Shown piece by piece: positions 1 through 6,611 of a stretch of DNA of 35,905 nucleotides. The DNA comes from Candidatus Lachnoclostridium stercoripullorum (GTDB taxonomy: Bacteria; Bacillota; Clostridia; Lachnospirales; Lachnospiraceae). The notes under the pieces were generated by a model. The model worked only from the letters and a program-made list of their open reading frames with translations. It was not told where the DNA came from and did not search any database. The stretch is from positions 1 to 35,905 of the forward strand of contig DXEU01000101.1 in the NCBI GenBank assembly GCA_019114845.1, written 5' to 3'. Numbering within the stretch: the stretch's first letter is position 1; the number at the start of each line of letters is the position of its first letter. A program made the translations under genes and the position numbers.

Positions 1-885
1 TTGCACGCCTGCGGCCACGACGGCCACACCGCCTCCCTGCTGGGCGCGGCGAAAATCCTCGTCTCCCGCAGGGATCAGTTCCCCGGAACGGTGCGGCTCA
101 TCTTCCAGCCCGCCGAGGAGCTGGGCACCGGAGCCGACGACATGGTGAAGGCCGGCTGCCTTGAGGGCGTGGACGCCGCCCTGGGCATTCATCTCTGGAG
201 CGGCGTGAAGAGCGGCACCATCTCCGTGGAGGCCGGCCCCCGCATGGCTGCCGCCAACTGGTTCCGCTACCGTCTGAAGGGAAAGGGCGGACACGGCGCC
301 CGCCCCCATCAGGGTGTGGATGCCGCCCTGGCCGCCGCTGCCTCCGTGGTCAACCTTCAGTCTGTGGTCAGCAGAGAGTTCCCCGCCGACGAGCCCGTGG
401 TCATCACCGTGGGGCACATTGAGACCGGCACCCGCTTCAACGTCATCGCCCCGGAGGCCATGTTTGAGGGGACCATGCGCTGCTACAACGTGCAGGGCTT
501 CCTCCACGACATCCCCCAGGCCATGCACCGCGTCGTGGAGAACACCGCCGCTGCCTACCGCTGTCAGGTGACGGAAAAATACGTCTACGACGCCATGCTC
601 CCCTGCAACAACCCGGAGCAGGCTTCCGCCAGGGGAACCGCCGCCGTCAAAAAAATTCTGGGGGAGGCGGGAATCGGCCGCATCGAACCTATGATGGGCG
701 GTGAGGATTTCTCCTACATGATGCACGAGGTTCCGGACTCTCTGCTGGCCTTCGTGGGCATCGGAGACCCGGAAAAGGGGACGGACGAGCCCCATCACTC
801 CGGGCGCTTCCAGATCGACGAGGACTGCCTGAAAAATTCCGTCGCCTTCTACGCCCAGTACGCCGTGGACTATCTGAACGAGTAG
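1..885 (+). CDS. M20 family metallo-amidohydrolase, 3' part
   Basis: This is the C-terminal part of an M20-type amidohydrolase of the hippurate hydrolase / N-acyl-amino-acid deacylase group. These enzymes use a two-metal centre to cleave N-acyl amino acids or related amides. The open frame runs in from the left edge, so the true start and the first metal-ligand region are missing. The visible 294 residues begin at the HACGHDGHTA motif (metal ligands C4 and H6). They continue with the catalytic pair in PAEE (E39/E40), H64 in GIHLW, the dimerisation-domain stretch GGHGARPHQG, and a late histidine in EPHHSGRF. The complete family is usually near 390 residues, so roughly 100 are lost. It converges on the MATE gene with only a 37-bp gap. 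The substrate cannot be told from the sequence. Confidence 0.9.
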   Translation: MHACGHDGHTASLLGAAKILVSRRDQFPGTVRLIFQPAEELGTGADDMVKAGCLEGVDAALGIHLWSGVKSGTISVEAGPRMAAANWFRYRLKGKGGHGARPHQGVDAALAAAASVVNLQSVVSREFPADEPVVITVGHIETGTRFNVIAPEAMFEGTMRCYNVQGFLHDIPQAMHRVVENTAAAYRCQVTEKYVYDAMLPCNNPEQASARGTAAVKKILGEAGIGRIEPMMGGEDFSYMMHEVPDSLLAFVGIGDPEKGTDEPHHSGRFQIDEDCLKNSVAFYAQYAVDYLNE

Positions 886-922
886 AACGCCCCGGCATCA
901 TTTCGCTGCGGCTGGATTTCCC

Positions 923-2251
923 TCACAGCTTCACCGTGCGGCGGTACACGATCACCGCCGCTGCGGCTGTCACCGCCTCCGTGAGCCAGAATGCGTGAAA
1001 GACGCCCACCGCCCCGAAGAGGCGGCTGAGGATGAAGGCCGCCGGCAGAATGACCACCGTGTAGCGGCACAGGGAGATCACCAGGGACTGGGTTCCCTTT
1101 CCCAGCCCCTCCAGGGCGCCCGACGTGGTCACGGACACGGAGGAAATGATAAATCCGGCGCTGATGATGCGCAGGGCCGCCCCGCCCGCCTGAACCGTCT
1201 CCGGGTTTTCCGTAAAAAGTCCTATGATGGGCTCCGCCGCCGCCATGCAGATCACCGTGCCGAAGACCATGATGAGGCCGGAGAGGAGGAGGGTGATGCG
1301 GTAAATGCTCTTCACCCGCTGATACTCCCTCGCCCCGTAGTTGTAGCCGATGATGGGGCGGATTCCTTGGACGATGCCGCTGGCCGGCAGGTAGAGGAAG
1401 GTCTGGAGCTTATAGTAAATCCCCAGAACCACCACATACACCTGGGAGTAGGCCGCCAGCAGGGCGTTCAGGCAGGAGATCAGCAGGGACGGCAGGGCCA
1501 GGCTCAGACTGGCGGGAATGCCCACAGAATACAGCCGCGCCGCCGTCCGTCCATTCCACCGAAATCCCTTCAGAGAGAGTTTCACCGGCAGAGGGCGCAC
1601 GGCGCAGATCGCCAGGTAGATCACCAACGTCACCACCTGGCCAATTCCCGTGGCCAGAGCCGCCCCCTCAATCCCCATCTCCGGGAAAATTCCAATTCCA
1701 AATATCAGCACAGGGTCCAGGATAATGTTGGTGAGGCAGCCTCCCAGGAGGCTCACCATGGTGGCTTTCATCCATCCCACCGCCTGGAAGACCTTCTCAA
1801 AAAACAGCCCCAGCATGATGACCAGGGAAAATGAAAATGCGATATTGGAGTACCGCAGCCCCAGATCCAGCACCGTCTCCGACGAGGTGAACATTCTGAG
1901 GAAGGCGGGCATGATCAGGATGCTCACCCCCGTGGCCGCCGCCCCGTGGATCGCCGACAGGACGAACCCGTGGGCCGCCGCGCGGTTCGCCTTCGCCTTC
2001 TCCCCGGCTCCCAGGAAAAATGCGATGGCCGCGTTGATCCCCACGCCGAAGCCGATGGCCAGGGCGTTGATCAGATTCTGCACCGGATACACCAGGGAGA
2101 GGGCCGTCATGGCGTCCTCGCTGATCTGAGCCACAAAAAAGCTGTCCACGATGTTGTACAGGGAGCTCACCAGCATGGATACGATCATGGGCAGTGCCAT
2201 GGACATGATCAGGGGAAATACCGGCCTCTCCTTCATAAATGTCTCGTTCAT
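923..2251 (-). CDS. MATE family multidrug/sodium antiporter
   Basis: This is a multidrug and toxic compound extrusion (MATE) transporter that exports cationic or other small molecules against a Na+ or H+ gradient. The 442-residue protein is almost entirely hydrophobic, with about twelve membrane segments. The N-terminal pattern (FPLIMSMALPMIVSMLVSSLYNIVDSFFV) and the repeated second half (SLALPSLLISCLNALL, then IRPIIGYNYGAREYQR) are typical of the NorM/DinF-like branch. An ATG at 2257 lies directly against the GGAGG ribosome binding site (2258-2262). The ATG at 2251 has a proper 6-base spacing and is preferred. It is transcribed alone and converges with the M20 gene. The transported compound is unknown. 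Confidence 0.9.
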   Translation of the reverse strand: MNETFMKERPVFPLIMSMALPMIVSMLVSSLYNIVDSFFVAQISEDAMTALSLVYPVQNLINALAIGFGVGINAAIAFFLGAGEKAKANRAAAHGFVLSAIHGAAATGVSILIMPAFLRMFTSSETVLDLGLRYSNIAFSFSLVIMLGLFFEKVFQAVGWMKATMVSLLGGCLTNIILDPVLIFGIGIFPEMGIEGAALATGIGQVVTLVIYLAICAVRPLPVKLSLKGFRWNGRTAARLYSVGIPASLSLALPSLLISCLNALLAAYSQVYVVVLGIYYKLQTFLYLPASGIVQGIRPIIGYNYGAREYQRVKSIYRITLLLSGLIMVFGTVICMAAAEPIIGLFTENPETVQAGGAALRIISAGFIISSVSVTTSGALEGLGKGTQSLVISLCRYTVVILPAAFILSRLFGAVGVFHAFWLTEAVTAAAAVIVYRRTVKL

Positions 2252-2288
2252 CTTCATCCTCCGTTCTCGTTTGTCTGCCGCCGGCAGG

Positions 2289-2431
2289 GCCTGCGGCCTC
2301 CTTCCTCATGCCGTCTGGCCCGGCCGCTCCTTAGTATCATGAAAGCCGATTGCTCCGCGCCTTCGGCGCTCACGCAATCGCCGGACGGGTATTCGGAATC
2401 CGGCCTGCCGGCCTCCTTCCTCATGCCGTCC
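2289..2431. repeat. Direct repeat pair of about 28 bp
   Basis: Nearly identical stretches occur at 2289-2316 and 2402-2431. They share CGGCCTCCTTCCTCATGCCG and differ by one inserted base near the left end. They flank a smaller hairpin and lie in the non-coding interval between the MATE and spmA genes. The unit looks like part of a dispersed intergenic repeat, but copy number elsewhere in the genome cannot be judged here. Confidence 0.65.
2348..2379. repeat. Hairpin-forming intergenic repeat
   Basis: The outer arms GATTGC and GCAATC and the inner arms GCGCC and GGCGC enclose a three-base loop. An asymmetric internal loop (TCC opposite TCAC on the plus strand) separates the two stems. On the minus strand the internal loop reads GTGA opposite GGA, so a structured RNA is possible. 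No gene is present in this interval. Confidence 0.6.
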
Positions 2432-2433
2432 AG

Positions 2434-2494
2434 ATTGCCAAATGTCTGTGCACACTGGCATGCGAGCATGCCGTGTGCACAGACGCTTGGCAAT
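2434..2494. repeat. Long imperfect palindrome, about 29-bp arms
   Basis: The left arm begins ATTGCCAAATGTCTGTGCAC and the right arm ends GTGCACAGACGCTTGGCAAT. They pair over about 28 positions with a two-base mismatch and one bulge around a tiny GCGAG-type loop. It is followed by a separate terminator hairpin at 2507-2543. It has the form of a REP- or MITE-like element; it lacks a poly-T tail and encodes no protein. Confidence 0.8.
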
Positions 2495-2506
2495 GCTTTC
2501 ATCGCT

Positions 2507-2543
2507 AAAAAAACCACACAACCGCCGGGAAGCGGTTGTGTGG
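2507..2543 (-). terminator. Rho-independent terminator after spmA
   Basis: The 12-bp arms CCACACAACCGC (2514-2525) and GCGGTTGTGTGG (2532-2543) match perfectly around a six-base loop. Seven A residues at 2507-2513 give a U7 tract on the minus-strand transcript. It lies about 75 bp downstream of the spmA stop. Confidence 0.88.
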
Positions 2544-2618
2544 CGAAAAAAGCTGTGAAACTGAAAAATCCACACGTAATTTTAGCGGGATCATTATAGC
2601 ACGGACGCCGGAAACGGG

Positions 2619-3233
2619 TCAAGTGCTTATTTTCTCAGCCAGCTTGCAGAAGATCACCGCCGTCAGCGTGCTGACCAGGGTTGCCGCCAGCGCCGGGCCC
2701 GCCACCGCCGCGGGGTTCACGCTCCCGTACTGACTGCGGTAGGCGATGATGCTCACCGGAATCAGCTGCAGGGACGACACATTGAGAATCAGGAATGTGC
2801 ACATCTCATTTCCCGCTGTCCCCTCCTCCCTCGCCGGCCCGGGCGCCCGCCCGGCCCTCCTCTCGTCCTCCAGTTTTTTCAGCTCCTTCATGGCTCCTAT
2901 CCCCGCCGGCGTCGCCGCCCAGGACAGGCCCAGCATATTGGCGATGAGATTGACCGCAATCTGCTTTCTGGCCGGGTGCCCTCTCCTCAGTCCGGGAAAC
3001 AGAAAGTTCAAAACCGGCTCCGCCCGCCTGGTCAGGGCGTCCATCAGCCCGGCACTGTTCCCAATCTCCATGATTCCGCTCCAGAAGGCCATGATTCCCA
3101 GCATGGTGATGGCCAGGGTCACCGCCTCCCTGGCGGAGGACAGCACCGCGTCCGTCACCGCCGGGAGCGTGCCGTGGAGCGCCGCCCACACAATCCCCGC
3201 CGCCATCATGGCGGCCCAAAGACCATTGAGCAT
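2619..3233 (-). CDS. spmA: Spore maturation protein A (nucleoside-recognition/Gate domain)
   Basis: This is a SpmA-family integral membrane protein. In Bacillus, SpmA and SpmB are needed for spore-core dehydration and heat resistance. The 204 residues match the family from the N-terminal hydrophobic segment, through IMAFWSGIMEIGNSAGLMD, to the family core LIANMLGLSWAATPAGIGAMKELKKL near residues 97-122. A polar linker of about 20 residues follows, then a C-terminal membrane region. Length is close to the usual 195-200; the linker (RAGRAPGPAREEG) is slightly long. The ATG is preceded by GGGGGAGG seven bases upstream. The usual partner spmB is not next to it: upstream lies a divergent cupin gene and downstream a terminator. 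Its presence suggests a spore former. Confidence 0.82.
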   Translation of the reverse strand: MLNGLWAAMMAAGIVWAALHGTLPAVTDAVLSSAREAVTLAITMLGIMAFWSGIMEIGNSAGLMDALTRRAEPVLNFLFPGLRRGHPARKQIAVNLIANMLGLSWAATPAGIGAMKELKKLEDERRAGRAPGPAREEGTAGNEMCTFLILNVSSLQLIPVSIIAYRSQYGSVNPAAVAGPALAATLVSTLTAVIFCKLAEKIST

Positions 3234-3273
3234 GTCTTGCCTCCCCCGTTTTCTCCCAACTATTTTATGAAAA

Positions 3274-3321
3274 ATGTTGATTTTTTATCCTTGTTTTTGT
3301 ATTATTAGTACAAATCAACAT
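3274..3321. promoter_or_regulatory. Perfect 10-bp inverted repeat around cupin promoter
   Basis: ATGTTGATTT (3274-3283) and AAATCAACAT (3312-3321) are exact reverse complements separated by 28 bp. The left copy covers the -35 hexamer and the right copy sits at the expected transcription start, so the pair brackets the promoter. This arrangement fits a two-site operator rather than an RNA hairpin, because the transcript would start too late to include the left copy. Confidence 0.55.
3277..3305 (+). promoter_or_regulatory. Sigma-A-type promoter of cupin-amidohydrolase pair
   Basis: A TTGATT -35 and a TATTAT -10 are separated by 17 bp. The expected start near 3312 leaves a short leader before the ribosome binding site GAGGAGG (3322-3328) and the ATG at 3337. 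Confidence 0.7.
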
Positions 3322-3336
3322 GAGGAGGTTCTATCG

Positions 3337-3675
3337 ATGATCTACAACGAACAAGTCATTCCCTTTGAGAACCGGGCCGGAGGAAAGGGGACGGGCATCC
3401 TGCGCATCGCCATGGCGGATGAGCAGCTGGAAGGCCGCGCGAAATCCATCATGTCCGTGACGCTCCACCCTGGAAGCTCCATCGGCTCTCATCAGCACAC
3501 GGGCAATCTGGAGATCTACTATGTGCTGCAGGGAGAGGGAATTTTCACGGTAAACGGCAAATCTGAACCCATCCACGCGGGACAGGCCGGCTCCATGAAC
3601 CCCGGGGATTGGCACAGCATTGAGAACACCGGAGACGAAGACATGCTGATTTCCGCTGTGATTTTATTTGAATAG
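3337..3675 (+). CDS. Small single-domain cupin protein
   Basis: This is a 112-residue cupin_2-type beta-barrel protein, probably a metal-binding sensor, isomerase or accessory enzyme; the exact reaction is not predictable. Both cupin motifs are visible. Motif 1 is SSIGSHQHTGNLEIYYVLQG, with two His and a Glu. Motif 2 is GQAGSMNPGDWHSIENTG, with the fourth ligand His. The upstream in-frame ATG at 3274 lies within the promoter, so the start was placed at 3337 after GAGGAGG. Only 20 bp separate it from the following amidohydrolase, so the two genes are almost certainly co-transcribed. This suggests the cupin acts on the same compound or a product of it. Confidence 0.88.
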   Translation: MIYNEQVIPFENRAGGKGTGILRIAMADEQLEGRAKSIMSVTLHPGSSIGSHQHTGNLEIYYVLQGEGIFTVNGKSEPIHAGQAGSMNPGDWHSIENTGDEDMLISAVILFE

Positions 3676-3695
3676 ACAAGAGGAGGAGTGTTGCT

Positions 3696-4865
3696 ATGGG
3701 AAAGAAATTATTTACCAACTGCCACATTGTTGACGTGATCGGAAAAACTGTGACCGAGGGTTCCGTCCTGGTGGAGGACGGCGTGATCACCGCCGTGGGC
3801 GCTGCGGAAGCCGGGAATGCGGAAGTGATCGACCTGGGCGGAAAATATGTGATGCCCGGCCTGTTCAACTGCCACACCCACATCTGCCTGCCGCCGGATC
3901 CGGCTACCAACTACAGCCTCAACGACTGCCAGGTGACCATGAAGGCTTTAAAGCATCTGCGCCAGTTCCTGGACACCGGCGTCACCTTCATCCGCGATGT
4001 GGGCGGGATGAATTTCATCGATATCGACATCCGCAACGCCGCGAAGAAGGGCGAGATTGTCGCTCCCGACATGCAGGTTTCCGGCAAATGCATCTGCATG
4101 ACCGGCGGACACGGCTGGCAGATGGGACGTGAGGCCGACGGCGTGGACGACTGCAGAAAGGCCGCCAGGGAGCAGCTGCGGGCAGGCGCCGACTGGATCA
4201 AGGTGATGGGCACCGGCGGCGTCATGACCGAGGGCGTGGAGCCCGGATCTCCCCAGCTGGACGAGGACGAGCTGAGAGCCGCCATCACCGAGGGACACAA
4301 GGTGGGCGCCAAGGCCTGCACCCACTCCCAGGGCATGACCGGCATCAAGAACGCCCTGAGAGCCGGCGTGGACTCCATCGAGCACGGCTTCTACATGGAC
4401 GACTGGTGCTTCGACTGGATGAAGGAGCATGACGTGTACTACGTTCCCACCCTGGCCGCCATGTACTGGATCAAGGTGAACGGCACCGCCGCCGGCATCC
4501 CCGAGTTTGCTGTGCGCAAGGTGAACGCCACCTTCGAGGATCATTTGAGCACCTTCCGGAACGCCTACAAGGCGGGAGTGAAGATCGTTCTGGGTACCGA
4601 CGCCGGAACCCCCTTCAACCCCCACGACAAGACCGCTTACGAGATGATTCTCATGACCAACGCGGGCATGGACGTATGGGATGCCCTGAGAGCCGGCACC
4701 ATCGTGGCCGCTGAGATGTGCGGCGTGGACAAGACCCACGGCTCCATCGAGGCCGGCAAGAAGGCCAACCTGGCCGTATTTGCCGAGGATCCCACCCAGA
4801 ATCTGGAGACCGTCATGAACTGTCAGATGACCGTTCTGGGCGGCGACATCGTATATCAGGCGTAA
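3696..4865 (+). CDS. Metal-dependent amidohydrolase (imidazolonepropionase/prolidase-like)
   Basis: This 389-residue amidohydrolase-superfamily protein has a TIM barrel with an N- and C-terminal beta sandwich. It resembles imidazolonepropionase-related and Xaa-Pro/Xaa-Arg dipeptidase-like enzymes. The metal-site residues are in order: H60 and H62 in NCHTHICLPP, the probable carboxylated lysine in GADWIKVMGTGG (about 169), His in CTHSQG, His in SIEHG, and Asp in VLGTDAGTPF. These predict a competent binuclear hydrolase of an amide or cyclic amide. It starts at an ATG with AGGAGGAG upstream and is the second gene of the cupin operon. A terminator follows. The substrate is unknown; no neighbouring histidine-degradation genes support a Hut role. 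Confidence 0.85.
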   Translation: MGKKLFTNCHIVDVIGKTVTEGSVLVEDGVITAVGAAEAGNAEVIDLGGKYVMPGLFNCHTHICLPPDPATNYSLNDCQVTMKALKHLRQFLDTGVTFIRDVGGMNFIDIDIRNAAKKGEIVAPDMQVSGKCICMTGGHGWQMGREADGVDDCRKAAREQLRAGADWIKVMGTGGVMTEGVEPGSPQLDEDELRAAITEGHKVGAKACTHSQGMTGIKNALRAGVDSIEHGFYMDDWCFDWMKEHDVYYVPTLAAMYWIKVNGTAAGIPEFAVRKVNATFEDHLSTFRNAYKAGVKIVLGTDAGTPFNPHDKTAYEMILMTNAGMDVWDALRAGTIVAAEMCGVDKTHGSIEAGKKANLAVFAEDPTQNLETVMNCQMTVLGGDIVYQA

Positions 4866-4868
4866 GAT

Positions 4869-4903
4869 TTATTTGACGGGAGGTGAAACTTCCCGTTAAA
4901 TAA
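4869..4903. other. Stem-loop just after amidohydrolase stop
   Basis: TTATTTGACGGGAG (4869-4882) can pair with CTTCCCGTTAAATAA (4889-4903) over about 14 bp, including G-U pairs, with a GTGAAA-type loop. It lacks a following T tract, and the clear terminator lies immediately downstream. It may protect or process the mRNA end. Confidence 0.5.
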
Positions 4904-4906
4904 CAC

Positions 4907-4959
4907 GACTCCGGAGCATCGCTCTGTCTGAGAGCGAAACTCCGGAGTCTGTTGTTTTT
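4907..4959 (+). terminator. Nested-hairpin terminator of cupin operon
   Basis: GACTCCGGAG (4907-4916) pairs perfectly with CTCCGGAGTC (4940-4949). An inner stem CGCTCT/AGAGCG sits within the loop. TGTTGTTTTT follows. On the minus strand the same hairpin is followed by GTGTTATTT, so it may also serve the convergent flavin-protein gene. Confidence 0.8.
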
Positions 4960-4996
4960 GGAAACTATGTTTTATTGGATTCTATCCTCACCCGTT

Positions 4997-5470
4997 CTAG
5001 TGGATTTTCTTCCGTCTCTTCCCGGTCATCTCCGTCACCGTCAGCTTGAGAACGGCGGTCACCTTGATCATGTCCGTGTTGAACTTAAAATCCTCCGCGT
5101 GATAGTGCCGCATCAGGATCATCAGGGCCTCATACTTGTCCTCATCCGCCACAAACTCCACGGTACCGCGGCCGATGACGCTTTCGAAGCTCATGGTGCA
5201 GTTCATATCCTCCTCGTGGAGAATGAGGCTGTGGTCACAGTCCATCTCAAAAGTCACCCGGTTGTCCCTGCGGAGCAGATCCAGCTTCTTCCCCTCCATG
5301 GCGCAGTGAAAATACAGATACACCTGGCCGTCCTGGACATCCAGGCCGAAGTTCATGGGGACGATGTAGGGGTAATTCCCGTCGTTCATGGCGAGTCTGC
5401 ACGTGTCACATTTTTTGATGATGTCAATGATGGCGTCAAAATCCGTGATTTCCCTGTCTTTTCTTCTCAT
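4997..5470 (-). CDS. Nim-like pyridoxamine 5'-phosphate oxidase family flavoprotein
   Basis: This is a 157-residue FMN-binding split-barrel protein of the PNPOx-like / 5-nitroimidazole reductase (Nim) group. Visible family features are the start MRRKDREITD, the cofactor-binding PYIVPMNFG, the stretch YLYFHCAMEGKKLDLL (H55, apparently equivalent to the NimA active-site His) and the SFESVIGRGTVEFV segment. Such proteins can reduce nitro compounds, but many family members have unknown native substrates, so resistance should not be assumed. The gene starts 46 bp after the end of the FabK-like gene, in the same direction, with its own GAGGAGG. It is either the last gene of the fatty-acid operon or independently expressed. 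Confidence 0.83.
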   Translation of the reverse strand: MRRKDREITDFDAIIDIIKKCDTCRLAMNDGNYPYIVPMNFGLDVQDGQVYLYFHCAMEGKKLDLLRRDNRVTFEMDCDHSLILHEEDMNCTMSFESVIGRGTVEFVADEDKYEALMILMRHYHAEDFKFNTDMIKVTAVLKLTVTEMTGKRRKKIH

Positions 5471-5516
5471 AAATGCCTCCTCAAAATCGCACTCTGAACC
5501 TAAAGACTTCGGGGCC

Positions 5517-6611
5517 TCACTCCCCGCACAGCTCCCTCATCACATCCGGGACAGTCTCGATCTTCTCCGCCCGGTAGGCGTTGCTGCCGCAGAAGAGCAG
5601 GGAATTCTCCACATCCCCCTCGGCCGCGTCGATGAGGGCCTTGGTGATGCAGTAGGGAATGGTCTTCCGGTCGCAGTGCTCCAGGCACTGGTAGCACCAC
5701 TCCAGCTTGAAGGGCGTCTTGCCCACATTTTCCAGGAAGGGATTCATGATCGCCCGCCCGGGCATTCCCACTGGGCTCTTGGTGATGACGATGTCCTCTT
5801 TCTTGGCGTTGATGTACGCCTCCTTGTAGGCCAGGGGGGCGTCGCACTCCTCCGTGGTCACAAAGCGGGTGGCCACCTGCACGGCGTCCACGCCCAGCTC
5901 CATGGCCCGCTCCACGTCGCTGCGGTCATAGATCCCGCCGGCCAGGGCCACAGGGATCTTAACCCCGTATTTGTCTCCAAAGCTCTTTACCACATCCAGG
6001 ATCCTGCGGATCTCTCCCTCGTACTTCTCCCTGTGGTAGGTGGCGGGCACGTCCTCCGTGTCCACGCCCAGGCGGTGCAGATCCTCCCTGGAAAATCCCA
6101 GGTGGCCGCCGGCCAGAGGTCCCTCGATCACCACCAGATCCGGCACTCTCTTGTACTTTCTGTCCCACAGCTTGCAGATCACGTTGGCGGATTTGGCTGT
6201 GGAGACGATGGGGGCAATCTTGGTCTTAAAACCTTCGATCAGACCGGGCAGATCCACGGGAAGTCCGGCGCCGGACACGATAATGTCCGCTCCCGCCTTC
6301 ACCGCCTCCTTCACATAGAGGGCGTAGTCGTGGGTAGCCACCATAATGTTGAATCCCAAAATCCCGCCTGGGGCAATCTCCCTGGCCTTTTTGAGCTCCT
6401 TGCCGATGGCTCTCAGATTGGCCTCCAGGGGTTTCTGCCGGAAATCCGGCTCCCGAAATCCGATCTGGGCGGTGGAAATCAGGCCGATTCCGCCGGCCTT
6501 GGCTACAGCCCCGGCCAGGGAGTGGAGACTGATTCCCACTCCCATTCCCCCCTGTATAATCGGCACCTTCGCTGTCAAATCCCCTATCACTAACGGCTTT
6601 AATTTCTCCAT
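5517..6611 (-). CDS. FabK-like NAD(P)H-dependent flavin oxidoreductase / nitronate monooxygenase family
   Basis: This 364-residue FMN TIM-barrel protein is related to nitronate monooxygenases and FabK. The FMN-binding features are PIIQGGMGVGIS near the N-terminus, VSGAGLPVDLP, GPLAGGHLGFS and ALAGGIYDRSDVERAMELG. Unlike FabK it has a C-terminal cysteine cluster, CYQCLEHC (C306, C309, C313), with a further Cys near 321. The ATG shares one base with the accDA stop (TGATG) and has AGGAG six bases upstream, so translation is coupled to accDA. A GTG three bases earlier is less likely. The operon position suggests a role in lipid or acyl metabolism, but the real substrate is unknown. The canonical enoyl-ACP reductase FabK is encoded separately in the same cluster. 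Confidence 0.85.
   Translation of the reverse strand: MEKLKPLVIGDLTAKVPIIQGGMGVGISLHSLAGAVAKAGGIGLISTAQIGFREPDFRQKPLEANLRAIGKELKKAREIAPGGILGFNIMVATHDYALYVKEAVKAGADIIVSGAGLPVDLPGLIEGFKTKIAPIVSTAKSANVICKLWDRKYKRVPDLVVIEGPLAGGHLGFSREDLHRLGVDTEDVPATYHREKYEGEIRRILDVVKSFGDKYGVKIPVALAGGIYDRSDVERAMELGVDAVQVATRFVTTEECDAPLAYKEAYINAKKEDIVITKSPVGMPGRAIMNPFLENVGKTPFKLEWCYQCLEHCDRKTIPYCITKALIDAAEGDVENSLLFCGSNAYRAEKIETVPDVMRELCGE

Noticed and set aside
2254-2622. A 122-codon minus-strand open frame across the repeat region
   Set aside because: It runs through the palindromes and terminator, overlaps the MATE ribosome site and has no recognisable domain; the repeats themselves create open frames.
3948-4739. 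A long 263-codon minus-strand frame rich in His, Gly and Val
   Set aside because: It is the antisense shadow of the amidohydrolase gene, whose catalytic motifs are intact; composition is typical of GC-rich antisense frames.
4997-5470. Nitroimidazole resistance (nim) gene
   Set aside because: Only family-level similarity is visible. Chromosomal Nim-like flavoproteins are widespread and often not linked to resistance, so it is reported without that claim.
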